Source of the DNA: Ehretia macrophylla
Taxonomy: Eukaryota > Streptophyta > Magnoliopsida > Boraginales > Ehretiaceae
Assembly: GCA_037974665.1 (NCBI GenBank)
Contig: CM075773.1
Coordinates: 25,885,853-25,949,852, forward strand
Direction of reading: 5' to 3'
Length of the DNA stretch: 64,000 nt
In this document: positions 32,679-44,302 of the stretch, piece after piece
How the letters are laid out: every line of letters starts with the position of its first letter
How positions within the stretch are numbered: the stretch's first letter is position 1
Made by a program: the position numbers and the translations under genes
Notes under the pieces: generated by a model
The model's database searches: none
What the model was told of the DNA's origin: nothing
The model's input: the letters and a program-made list of their open reading frames with translations, nothing else

Positions 32679-34959
32679 TGTAATACCCGAGCCTGGAATG
32701 TGAAAATTCCTTGTTTATTATTTTGAAAATTGTATTTCCTTAAGTTCTTTGAGAATTAATTGTTACTTTCTTGCTGTCGCAACGTGCATTGCATTTAGGG
32801 AGCGATAGCTAAAGAACGACTTCTAGTCCTCAGCAAATAGTGAAACTAGTATTTAGATGACTTAAACTTTATATTTTAGTTGTTGCTAGCTGAAAATTTA
32901 ATTGGTGATAGTTATTTTAGCTTAAAATGCATTGAAATAAGGCCTTTTGACCAAGTTTTAAGTAGTTGACCAAGGCTTGACCTTTGACCATTTGACTTAG
33001 CACTTAAATAAGCTTAAAACAAAGAAAAATAAAAAAAATAGCAGCTGACAACAGAGAAGACCAGGCCGTGAGCTTCCAAGGAAAAAAAAAACCTTTCAAC
33101 CTTTCAATCGTTCAATCTTCGAGTAAGCTCGTGCGGGGTGGTTTCTGAGGTGACTAGCGTTGTTTTCCTAGCGACTAAGAGTGCCTAAGGTGAGGGAATC
33201 ATGTTATTTGCGCATTTAAATGTTTAGTGTATCAACTTTATGATTTTTAGATTTTATCCGTAGATTATTGTTTAAATCATTTTGATGCTTCTAGAATGTT
33301 CCTTGGCAATTGTAGAACGTGTATTTATAGCTTTGTAACATTTTATGCGGTTAAATGTTGAGATTGTAGTTTAAACTAGTTGTTGAATAGTGTTTTGTGA
33401 ATAGTAAACCCTTGGAACGATGAAGTTGTTCCGTTATGCTGTTCGTTGATGTAGAATTGTGCTAGGTGTGCTAGAATGCCTAAATGCTTGGTTTGTTTGG
33501 GTTGCGTAATGGAAAAAATGGGAATTAAGCCATGTTGAAAGTTGGGGTCGTTTAGGTCGAGTTTAGCATTTTCTCATTTTGCGTGTTGGCATTATTTCGG
33601 GAGGCCATGGAAGCACTTTTGGTGTGATTATGGCGTTGGTTGGGTGTTTGGTTGGTATAGTTGTAGTTCAAACGAGAAAGGGGGGAAATCGGGGCTTTGC
33701 GCGAGTTCTAGGGTAAAGTAAGGTTTCGGGGTCTTTAGACGAGCCTTAGGGTGACCTAGGAGGATAGGCGAAGTCGGTTTCCAGAACTCGTGGCTCGTTT
33801 GGAAATGGTAGTGTTTTGATAGTTGGGGCCGATTTGTGTTTTGCTCGTTTTCTTGATTTTATGTCTATAGAATGCTTAGGGTTGATTGAAATACTTGTTT
33901 GAATTGTTTTGGATTGAAATGCTTATAAATTGTTGCTATTGCATGCGAGAGTAACCTACTTTTTTATTCTCCCACGTGTGGCTTTATCGATTGTTTATCG
34001 CCTTGTATCGAGTCTTGCATTGCATAGTGTCTCGCGCGTGAGTGATGGGCCTCTCTGGGTAGCCTCGGGTTGCCAGTGTTGGTTGCTCTAGCTCCGCTAC
34101 TATTCCCTCTTCTCGCTTCGATTGCCTCCCAGGGAGTTTTGGGTCGTAGGTTGATGGATACTTCCGGGGTATTCCAAACTGGTGTTATAAGGTGGTTTGG
34201 GCCGGCGCATCGTCATCGAATTTGTGTTTGAAAGTTGCTCGTGAAAAGAGTATCATATCCTTTGAATGAGTGTTTGCAGCTTTAAATACTTGCCTTGCTT
34301 TATTGTTGGCTTTGGTTGTATCTCTATATGATTTGTATGTATTGCTTGACTAATTGCATTGCATACTCCTCTCATCTCCATCCTTGAGACCAATTGCCCT
34401 CGTTGAGCAATAGTTTTTGCTCATTCCTTTCTATACTATATTTTTACAGGAGTTGTTGAAGCAGACCCTATTGAGGTAATAGAGGAGGAGGAGCTGGTGG
34501 AGGTGTTTCCATGATAGCACTTCTCTGCTTCGCTGGTGGTTGGTTACCAGATTTTGTGCGAGCCATGCTTGTTATGTTTATTGCTTGGATGTCGCTTAAT
34601 TTTGAGGCTTGTAGCCTTGTATGTATTTTCTAGTTTGAGGCCTCTACGGTCTTTTATTGTATAAGTTGAAATAATGTAAAGTTGTAAACTTATACTCTTG
34701 TGACTAGTAAGAAATGCATGCTAATGGAATTGAATAGTGCCATAAATACTTGTGTAGTATGCATATCATTTTTGGGTTGCAAAGTTGGTTAATAAGAAAT
34801 GTATGTTCCAAAGAAAGTTGGCTTGTTTGAGTTGTTTTATGGCTTTTGCAAGTTTTATGGTGATTTTAGGGTTTTCGGATCATCCGCGGTACAGAGGAGA
34901 CTCCGTCCGTGTGTCGGGTCTGGGCTTGGCCTTTTGCGGGGTCGGGTCGGGGCGTGACA
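32679..34959 (+). repeat. Gypsy LTR 1 (left)
   Basis: 2281 bp, TG...CA ends. A possible TATA-like stretch lies at about 33003-33010 (CTTAAATAAG). GTGAGG follows AAG at 33187-33196, and the module shared with the other LTR families spans ~34044-34195. A frame at 34785-35027 is incidental. Confidence 0.93.
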
Positions 34960-34967
34960 TCTTTAGG

Positions 34968-34979
34968 TGGTATCAGAGC
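34968..34979 (+). other. Gypsy primer-binding site 1
   Basis: TGGTATCAGAGC, eight bases after the LTR, complementary to the 3' end of plant initiator methionine tRNA. Confidence 0.88.
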
Positions 34980-35271
34980 ATGATAGTCTTGCATGAGTCG
35001 GGATATGATTCTCGGTCTGTGGGGTAAAGGTCTAAAATGCTAAAGTGTTTATGTATGATTGCTAAGTGAAAAGAAAATGTTCTAGCATGACTTTGTGAAC
35101 TTGGAATGTTTATGTGTTTAAGTGAAATAGTTTGGCAAGTTGTACTTGTCTTATGTGAATTGTGTGATAGAATATTGGATTGTTATTGACTTGAGTGTTA
35201 TCTAATCTTATATTCTATATTTCTGTCTATAAACTGCTTTTAAATGTTGCCAGCTATTGTGAATTGCTACT

Positions 35272-38200
35272 ATGCCGCCACGTCGTGGTACTCAAGGTAT
35301 AGGATCAGATGAAGAGGCAGTAGAACAGGGTCAGCAGCCGTTGCTTGAGCAGTTTATGGCTACTATGACTACTGCAGTAGACCGAATTACAAAGGTGCTG
35401 CATGAGCAGAGGCAGGATAGGAATAATCCCAGGGAAATCAAGCTAATCCTGGTGGACAGGGGTATAGAGTTGAGAATAACTAGCTAGAGAAATTTCTGAG
35501 GCACGAGCCGGGAAAGTTCTTCGGAGAGCCGGATGATGAGGTGGCCGAGAGATGGATTAATCGTGTTGAGAAGATTTTCACCGCTTTGAGGTACACTGAT
35601 GAGGCAAGAATAGATTATGCGTCATTCTTATTTGAGGGTGATGCAGAGCAGTGGTGGAATACTGTCAGGAGGAGGTGGGATTGTGAGGATGTACCACATT
35701 TGTGGGATGATATTGTAAGTGAGTTTCGGGACAAGTATATTCCCGAGATGGCTATGGAAAGGAGGGAAGATGAGTTTGTGGCCCTGAAGCAGGGAAATAT
35801 GACTGTTGCACAGTACGAGGCTAGGTTTGTTAGCCTGTCGAGGTATATGCCCGAGTTGGTACGGCCGGCTAGGAGGATGATTCATAGGTTTGTCCGCGGG
35901 CTGAGAATGGATATTCAGTTGCATTTGACTAGGCAGACCTGCACTACTTTTCCCGAGGCATTTCAGGCAGCCTCGAAGTTTGAGAAACGGAAGGCTGAAA
36001 TGATAGCTGAGAGCAGTCAGCCGGGTAAGAGGCAGTATTTGGGCCAGAGCAGCCAGAGTCAGCCGAGGCAGTATCAGACTTCTGCACAGGTTTGTCAGTA
36101 ACGTCCGTATCAGCCACAGCAGCAGATTCAGGCTAGGCCAGCTGTGACTAGACCCCAGCAGGGAGGTACAGTTCCTACTACTACCAGAGCCCCAGCACCT
36201 ACAAGAAACACTGCAGTTAGGCAAAATCAGCAGTGAAATTATTGTAATCGATCGGGGCATATTGAGGCTAACTGCTGGAGGAAGAGTAGTAAATGTACAG
36301 GTTGTGGCAGTGATGATCATAGGGTGAGAGATTGCCCTAGGTATAACAATGTTCAGGGCCGTGGTGGATGACAAGGTGTTCAGAATAGGGCTGCAGGTGC
36401 GTGTCCAGCACAGAGAGTTCAGGCTAGGGTCTTCGTACTAGATGCAGAGGAGTTGCCCGATACTACAGCTATAGTGGAAGGTACCTTTCTTCTCAATACT
36501 CAGCCAGTTAAAGTTTTGATTGATCCCGGAGCTACACATTCGTTTATAACTCCTGCATGTGCACGATTTGTGAATGTTTGCATTGATAAACTGCCGCATG
36601 AAGTTGAAGTTAGTACGCCTTTGGGTGCAAAATTTATTACTGAGTCTATTTGCAAATCTTGTGATATATGCATTGAGAACAATAAATTTCCTGCTGATTT
36701 AATTATATTGCCATTCCGTGACTTTGAAATCATTTTGGGAATGGACTGGTTGGGGAAGTACTATGCTCAGTTGGATTGTAGAACAAAGATTGTTTATCTT
36801 CAGGTTCCTGATCTACTGGTACTGGAGATTGTTGGGAATTGCAGGGCTGCCCGAATTCCTCTGTTATCAGCGATCAAGACTTCTAAGTTGTTGAATAGGG
36901 GTTGTGAAGCTTACTTAGCTTATTTGATCAATCAGCCTACTGATAAGTTGAGTTTGAATGAGGTTCCGATTGTTAGAGACTTCCCTGGTGTATTTCCAGA
37001 GGAATTACCGGGTTTACCACCGGATAGGGAGATTGAGTTCGTGATTGATCTTGTGCCAGGCACTGCGCCAATTTCTAGGAGTCCTTATAGAATGGCAACG
37101 GCTGAACTTCAGGAGTTAAAAATTCAGCTTCAGAATTTGCTTGAGAAAGGGTTTATACAGCCTAGTTCTTCGCCGTGGGGTGCACCTGTGTTGTTTGTGA
37201 GAAAGAAAGACGGCACGCTACGGTTATGTATTGATTACAGGGAACTTAATCAAGTCACGATTAAGAATAAATACCCCTTGCCGTTGATTGAAGAATTGTT
37301 TGACCAGTTGCAGGGGGCGAGTGTTTACTCTAAATTTGATTTGAGGTATGGTTACTATCAACTTAGGATTCGGAGTGACGATATACCGAAGACGGCATTC
37401 AGGACTAGATATGGCCACTTTGAGTTTGTTGTATTGCCGTTTGGTTTGACAAATGCACCAGTCACATTCATGGACTTGATGTAGAGAGTTTTCCGACCTT
37501 ATCTTGATCAGTTTGTCATAAACTTTATTGACGACATTTTAGTGTATTCGAAGAATGAGGCTGAACATGAGCAACACTTGAGGATTGTGCTACAGACTTT
37601 GCAGGAAAACAAGATTTTTCCTAAATTCAGCAAGTGCGAGTTTTGGTTGAATCAGATATCTTTTCTACGCCATATCATTTCAAATCGAGGAATTTCAGTG
37701 GACCCAGCTAAGATTGAAGTTGTTTCATCTTGGAAGAGACCTGAGACGGTGTCTGAGATTCAGAGTTTTCTTGGATTGACAGGTAACTACCGGAGATTTG
37801 TTAAAGACATTTCCAAAATTTCGGGAACATTGAGCCAGTTGACTCGGAAGAAAGATGCTTATAACTGGGATGCCAAGTGTGAATCCAGTTTCCAAGAATT
37901 GAAGAAGAGACTAACTACAGCTCCTATATTAGCTTTACCTGAGGGAACAGATAACTTTGTTGTCTACAGTGATGCATCTAAGGAAGGATTGGGCTGTGTT
38001 TTAATGCAGAATGGTAAGGTGATTGCCTATGCTTCTAGGAAGTTGAAACCTTATGAAGTCAATTACCCTACACATAATCTTGAGTTAGCTGCAGTTGTGT
38101 TTGCATTGAAGAAGTGGCGTCACTACTTGTGGGGTACCAAATTTGAAATTTTTACTGACCACAAGAGTCTCAAGTATTTGTTTTCACAGTAGGATCTGAA

Positions 38201-39860
38201 TATGAGGCAGCGAAGATGGCTGGAGTTATTGAGTGCTTACAACTGTTCTATAAACTACGTGCCAGGTAAGGCAAATGTTGTTGCTGATGCTTTGAGCTGA
38301 AAGGCTACTATTGCAAGCTTAATTATCAAGGATTGGGAGACTTTGGAAGAAATTTGTTCATGGAAGCCAAAAGCTACTGAGGTAGGGATTTGATTTGCTA
38401 GTTTACAGATTCAGTCAGGGTTGCTAGCACAGATCAGAGAGGCTCAAAAGACTGATCCTCACATCTTGAAGATCCAAGAAAAATTAAAAGGGGGAGAGTC
38501 GGAGTTTAAATTACATGCAGATGGCATCTTCAGATTCAGGGACAGAGTATGTGTTCCTGATGATCCGACTTTGAAGAATGAGATCCTGTCCGAGGCACAT
38601 AATTCGAGGTATACGATTCACCCGGGAAGTACAAAAATGTATAGAGACTTGAAACAACACTTCTGGTGGAACAATATGAAGAGAGAGATTGCTAGGTATG
38701 TATCCAAATGTTTGACTTGTCAGAGAGTTAAAGTTGAGCATCAGAGGCCAACCGGACTTCTACAGCCGTTGTCGATTCCGCAATGGAAGTGGGTACATAT
38801 AACAATGGACCTTGTGACCGATCTTCCTAGATCTCCGAGAGGATGTGATTCAGTTTGGGTTGTTGTGGACCGCTTGACTAAAGTTACACATTTTATTCCC
38901 GTGAACAAACAGGATAGCCTTGATAAGCTAGCTGAACTTTATGTTGCTAATATTGTGAGATTGCATAGTGTGCCACAGAGTATAGTGTTTGATAGAGATC
39001 CCAGATTCAGATCTCGTTTTTGGCAGAAGTTGCAAGAGGCCATGGGAACTAAGTTGAGCTTCAGTACTGCATATCATCCGTAAACTGATGGTCAGTCTGA
39101 GAGAACTATCAGGATCTTGGAAGACATGCTTCGAGCATGTGTGCTAGACTTTGGGAAGAATTGGGAGAAGTTTTTGCCTTTAGCGGAGTTCGCCTACAAC
39201 AATAGTTATCAATCTACTATAGGTATGGCTCCCTAGGAGGCGTTGTATGGTCGAGAATGCAGATCCCCGTTATATTGGGAAGAGGTTGGAGAGATGAGAA
39301 CAGTTGATCCGACTGTGTTACCTGAGATGATTAAGGTGGTAGATAATGTTCACCTTATTCGCGAGGGTATGGTTACAGCTCAGAGTCGTCAGAAGAGTTA
39401 TGCGGATAAGCACCGTCGGGATCTTGAGTTTGATTTGGTAGATTGGGTGTTTCTTAAGATTTCTCCACGGAAGGGATTAATTCGGCACGGTAAGAGCGGG
39501 AAGCTTAGTCCCAGGTATGTGGGTCCGTATGAGATCACCGAAAAGGTAGGTCCTTTGGCTTTTCGGTTAGCTTTGCCTCCGAGCTTGTCGAGACTGCACG
39601 ATGTGTTCCACGTGTCTATGTTAAAGAAATACCATCCAGACCCTTCACATGTACTTGAACCAGAGCCTTTGCAGATTGAAGAGAAGTTGTCTTATGAAGA
39701 GAAACCGATTCGAAATGTGGATCAGAAATTTCAGGAGCTTCGCAGGAAGAGTATTCCGTTTGTAAAGGTTCTGTGGAATCATCATGGGTTTGAGGAAGCA
39801 ACTTGGAAAGAGAGGACCAGGTTCGGGATCAGTATCCAGAGTTATTTGTTGACTAGGTAG
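35272..39860 (+). pseudogene. gag-pol: Chromovirus gag-pol, internal region 1 (degraded)
   Basis: Gag begins MPPRRGTQGIGSDEE and carries the retrotransposon gag domain at ~35540-35960 (AERWINRVEKIF, FEGDAEQWWNTVRRRW), with CCHC knuckle traces at ~36240-36340. Protease lies near 36500 ([11 protein letters not shown]), reverse transcriptase at ~37080-37560 ([18 protein letters not shown]), RNase H at ~37950-38180 ([24 protein letters not shown]) and integrase at ~38600-39250 with an HHCC zinc region and VTDLPRSPRGCDSVWVVVDR. A C-terminal chromodomain-like segment lies at ~39750-39830 (VKVLWNHHGFEEATW). The region has roughly seven or more breaks. About 5% of bases differ from internal region 2 in the stretch compared. 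Confidence 0.9.
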
Positions 39861-39884
39861 GAATTGCGTGGGCGCAATTGTTTT

Positions 39885-39897
39885 AAGGGGGAGAGGG
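39885..39897 (+). other. Gypsy polypurine tract 1
   Basis: AAGGGGGAGAGGG directly before the middle LTR. The preceding GCAATTGTTTT is shared with the LARD at 44275-44302 and the second gypsy copy. Confidence 0.85.
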
Positions 39898-40198
39898 TGT
39901 AATACCCGAGCCCGGAATGTGAAAATTCCTTGTTTATTATTTTGAAAATTGTATTTCCTTAAGTTCTTTGAGAATTAATTGTTACTTTCTTGCTGTCGCA
40001 ACGTGCATTGCAGTTAGGGAGGGATAGCTAGAGAACGGTTTCTAGTCCTCAGCAAATAGTAAAACTAGCATTTAGATGACTTAAATTTTATATTTTAATT
40101 GTTGCTAGCTAAAAATTTAATTGGTGATAGTTATTTTAGCTTAAAATGCATTGAAATAAGGCCTTTTGACCAAGTTTTAAGTATTTGACCAAGGCTTG

Positions 40199-43100
40199 TG
40201 TGATACCCCGAACTCAGCATGTATTTAATAGTATTGCATTTAATTACGTGTTATCTTAAATGCTAGCTGCGAGGACCCGAACGTTCATTACATGTGCATT
40301 CATTTATTTTAATAATTATTTGAAAAATAATATGTGCATTTACATGACTTATTTAGTGTTTTAAAATTTAAAATTGCATTTAAAGTTCATTTAAATTGCA
40401 TCTTATCTACTTTTCACCTTCATTGACCAACTAGGACAAGGTGGGAATTTTTTTTAAAATGTTTAATGAAGGGTAAACTTGGGATTAAAAATAAAAATGC
40501 AATGTTAAGTTAGTCAAATTTTGGGTCAACTTTGGAATTAAATCTGAACCAATTGGGGAAGAATTAGGTAGCAAATTATATATGGTTGGAAAGCTCTACG
40601 AGTCTAGTTTCTATAGGTTCAAACCGTTCGTGAATTGGAGTTTTCTAGAAGAAGTTATGGCTGTTTTCGTAAGGTGGCGCAGAGCTGATTTTTCTACGCG
40701 AGAGTTGACCGAAGCTTTGACCTTTGACTTTCCACTTAAATACTAAATAAGCCAAAACAAAACACAAAATCAGCTTTTCTCCTTCCCTTCCACCCGTGAC
40801 CAAGCTAAAACCATGAATAGTAAACCCTTGCACATTTTTGCTTATATCTTGAGTTTGGAGTGGAACCAAGGCGCAATTCCAGCATTTTTGAGTTCGTGGT
40901 GACGTGTAGCATCTTTCTAGCGGTTTATTTTTCATTTATTTTGCAGAAAAAAGGTGAGGACATTTTCTAACCCATTTTTCAAAAGTCATTATTTATGTTA
41001 GATATTGTTAAATCTATGCTTAATACTTGTTATTTAGATGCTAGAGAACACATTTCTTGTTTTATAGCTTGTGTATAGTTGATTTTAGTTGTAGTTGATA
41101 CTTTGCTAGATATGAATATAAATGTAGACAATGTGTTTGTTTAATGTTCTAAGTGAAGTATAGGGATGTGTTACATGCTAGATTAATGCCCATAGATAGC
41201 TCAAATGCAAGAAAACATCAAGAGAATTCAAGTATGCAAAATCTGAATTTCGAAATAGTGCACTGCCCCTGTCTTTCGAAGCTATTTTGACATAGCAAAC
41301 GTACTCGAAAATTAACGAAATTTACATAGCAGCTAGATTAGGCAGTTTAGAACAAATGTTGATTTCTAGAGCTAAGGCTAATTCTAACGTTTTAGGCCTC
41401 CGATTTGGCCATTTTCAAAATGTGTCCTGAAAATCGCTGCTACTGGACAGTTTGTGTAGTTGCACGGGAAAGGTCATAACTTGTTGATTTTAAACTGGAA
41501 TTAAGCTCTGTTTGATTCTAAAATCAACTACACTCGAAGATCTACATTTATATGTAAAAACCAGAGAATTTGGAGTCCAAGAACATAGGTAATGAATTTG
41601 ATAAATTTAAGGTTCTGTTAGAAGTTTTGTAAATGGGCATGTTTTCATGAAGATCTACTTGCTATGTGTTGTATTCCATATCTATCTTGTATTTTAGAGT
41701 TCATAAGTGAGTAAGAGCACTCTTTTGATAGTTTAGAAGGTTTTTATGGTTATTTTCATGTTAGATCAAGGATTAGTTAATAATGTATATATTGAAAACT
41801 AAGTGTTTGAGTTTATGCTTGAATGAAGTATTTTATGGTAGAAGTTTGAAAATGTTCTAGTTAAGTGTTTTAAGTGTTCTACATGTATTAACTTGGTAAT
41901 TCTAGCATGTTAAATGTCTAGTTAGTCTATGTGATTTAGAACCCCATGCATGCTAAGTGGAATACCCGAGAATGAATGTATAACTTCTTATATAGTTAGT
42001 TGATTGTATTATGTAGTAGAATGGAAGGAGTTGGTGCATTCAGAGAATATGGAAAGGGTTCTTAACTAAATTCTTACAAGATTGGCTTTGCAAGGTGAGG
42101 GAGTTGCATCTTATTTGCATTTCTCTATTGTATATCGAATATGTTAAATAGTTTTCATGCTATTAATGTGATTTAGCGTATTCTAACAAGATTTGTCAGT
42201 TTTATAGTTAATAGAATGAGTTAATGGTTAATGCTTGTTATTTCGCTTCTATTATGGTTAACTAGTTAATGTGTGAGGACAACCTCTTTTGTTGTCCTTC
42301 TTGTGTGTATATCGGCTTATTTTGTTATATTGTTATTATTATTATTGTTTCTTGTGTTATCGAGTCTTTGGTTGCGCAACCATATAATCGGGACGGATGC
42401 GATGGGCCTCTCTGGGCGGCAGCGGGCTTGCCAGGGTTGGTGCTCTAGCTCTGTACCCTATTCCCTCACTCGCCTGGTCCGGAGATTGCCAGGGGGTGTT
42501 GGGTCGTAGGATATTCGGGGTACATCCGGAGTACACCCACTGGAGTGTTTGGGGATTATGCCGGCACATTGATTGTGATCGTGATCGTGATCGTGGTTCA
42601 AAAGTTGGAGTGATAAGGGTTATCGATCGTATCCTTTTAAAGTATGGTATTAGAATTGTTATTCATTGTTTATTTATTGTGTTAATTGTGTTAAATTGCT
42701 GCATTGCACAAACCCGGTATACTGTCCCCGTTTCCCCCTCCCTCACTGAGTATACATTATTGGTATACTCACTCCTCATCATAAATCTTTCAGGTTATAG
42801 CCAAAGGAAGTGTAGTTCGTGATCACGTGATAGTTCGTGCTTGAAGAGTGGCCTTACGTGTTATGTGGTTTGAGCTGTAAAAGTTGTAAAGTTTTACTTT
42901 CATGAATTGTATATGCTCAATGTAGGAGATAAATGTATTTAAGCTTAACCAGGTCATAGAGTTCTTTGATAACCTAGTCTATGTAATAGCTTAATGTGGT
43001 TTGAGTTCAATGCATGTATGGAGTTATGTATGTTTGGACACGGTACTGGTCCATTTATTTGTTGTGTGCAGGTAAACTGTTTGTCCTATAAACAAGGGAA

Positions 43101-43203
43101 ACTCTGTCCGTTTCTCCTCGTATTTCGTGACTTGGGTTTTGGATCGGGTTGTGTTTAGTGGGAATATATAGCTCCTATTTCCGTGAGGGAATGGGGCGTT
43201 ACA
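40199..43203 (+). repeat. LARD 5' LTR
   Basis: 3005 bp. Features: TTGGAAAGCTCTACGAG near 40590, a possible TATA-like AAATAAGCC near 40745, AAGGTGAGGG at 42092-42101, the shared LTR module at ~42401-42545, a short GATCGT repeat near 42575, and an acceptor-like TCTTTCAGG near 42790. Open frames at 42273-42822 and 40645-40935 recur in the other LTR and look incidental. Confidence 0.92.
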
Positions 43204-44302
43204 AGTGGTATCAGAGCTTAGTTAGCTCTCAGCCGGGATAGGATCCTCGGTCTGTTGGGTAGTAAACCTTGATTGTATGCTCGTTAAGTGTGTCTCGAAA
43301 GTGTGTGCCTGTATGTGAGATTGTGTGCCTTGACTAGAATGTGTGCACCTATGTGATATAGTTATGTGTTATATGATAAATGTGTGCTAAGTTAAGTGGA
43401 GTGGCTAGTTGTGCATTGAATTGACCTTGTGAATCGAATCTACCTCGTGAATTGTTAATTACTTGAATTGTTACTTGTAATATGTGTATTTGAATGTCTT
43501 GGATTAAGTTGTGTTATGATTGTCGTGCTTGAATGACTTTGATGAATAAACTGGTTTATAAACTCTTTTATAAACATGCTTGCATAATAGTTTAAAGCAT
43601 ATATGTGTAAATGTGATATCTTGGCATTCATACATGTCCCGTTGAAATAGTAAGAAAGATTTCTTCTTTCCCCTGAAGAGAAGTGATTAGTAGTAGGCTC
43701 TTCAAGTTATGTGAATTAGCTGGAATGAGAAGCATTTGATCATCCCTTTATTTGGGAGTTGGTGTTTATAGTTGGAGCTTGGTTATTGGGATTTCCTCTA
43801 AGACATTCTTCTATGCTCAGCAGTCCTAGATGAATGGATTCTCTGGGGTTTCTGCATGGCTGTTCTCTGAAGCATTCCCTTGGTATTTTCTTATTGGGCA
43901 TTCTTCTGATATTTCCTTATTGGTGCTTCTTGTTGTACAAAATTCTCACTCAGCAAACAGTGATGGGGCCTCGAAGGTTGGTTTTATATATGGTGCATCC
44001 GCTTGAGATTCTCATTTAGTTCTCGTCCGGTCGGGATTCTACATTTGGTATTCTACTTGACTATCTTATTAGATGCACAGTATTTTCTTTGACATTCTCA
44101 TTCGAGCCTTTATTTGGCCTTATTACTTAGGAGCTCTTAAGCAGTACTATTGGGATTTCTTCTTGGGTCTTCCTATGGGCATTCTTATTCAGTGTTCTTA
44201 CTGTAGCAATCGATGAAGAGTAACCAGAGTTGGACTTCAGTTGATGTCGAGTTCTATCAGAAGAAGAATTGCGAGGACGCAATTGTTTTAAGGGGGGAAG
44301 GA
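43204..44302 (+). other. LARD internal region, non-coding
   Basis: 1099 bp between the LTRs. It opens with the primer-binding site TGGTATCAGAGC (43206-43217) and closes with the purine tract AAGGGGGGAAGGA (44290-44302). The middle is AT-rich; from ~43780 to 44200 it has loose repeats of the type TCTTATTGGGCATTCTT and GATTTCTTCTTGGG. No gag, pol or other recognisable protein is present. Confidence 0.88.

Noticed and set aside
34785-35027. 80-codon frame at the end of the gypsy LTR, seen again at 49119 and 59206
   Set aside because: It runs across the LTR end and primer-binding site; its recurrence follows the LTR copies, and its 3' part differs where the flanks differ.
42330-42600. ATT run and GATCGT repeat in the LARD LTR as a satellite
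   Set aside because: Only a few units each; ordinary microsatellite-like stretches inside the LTR.
42273-42822. Frames of 78 and 141 codons in the LARD LTR, repeated at 46377-46926
   Set aside because: They repeat only because the LTRs are duplicates. No recognisable domain is present, and the same stretch in related LTRs is not open in a corresponding way.
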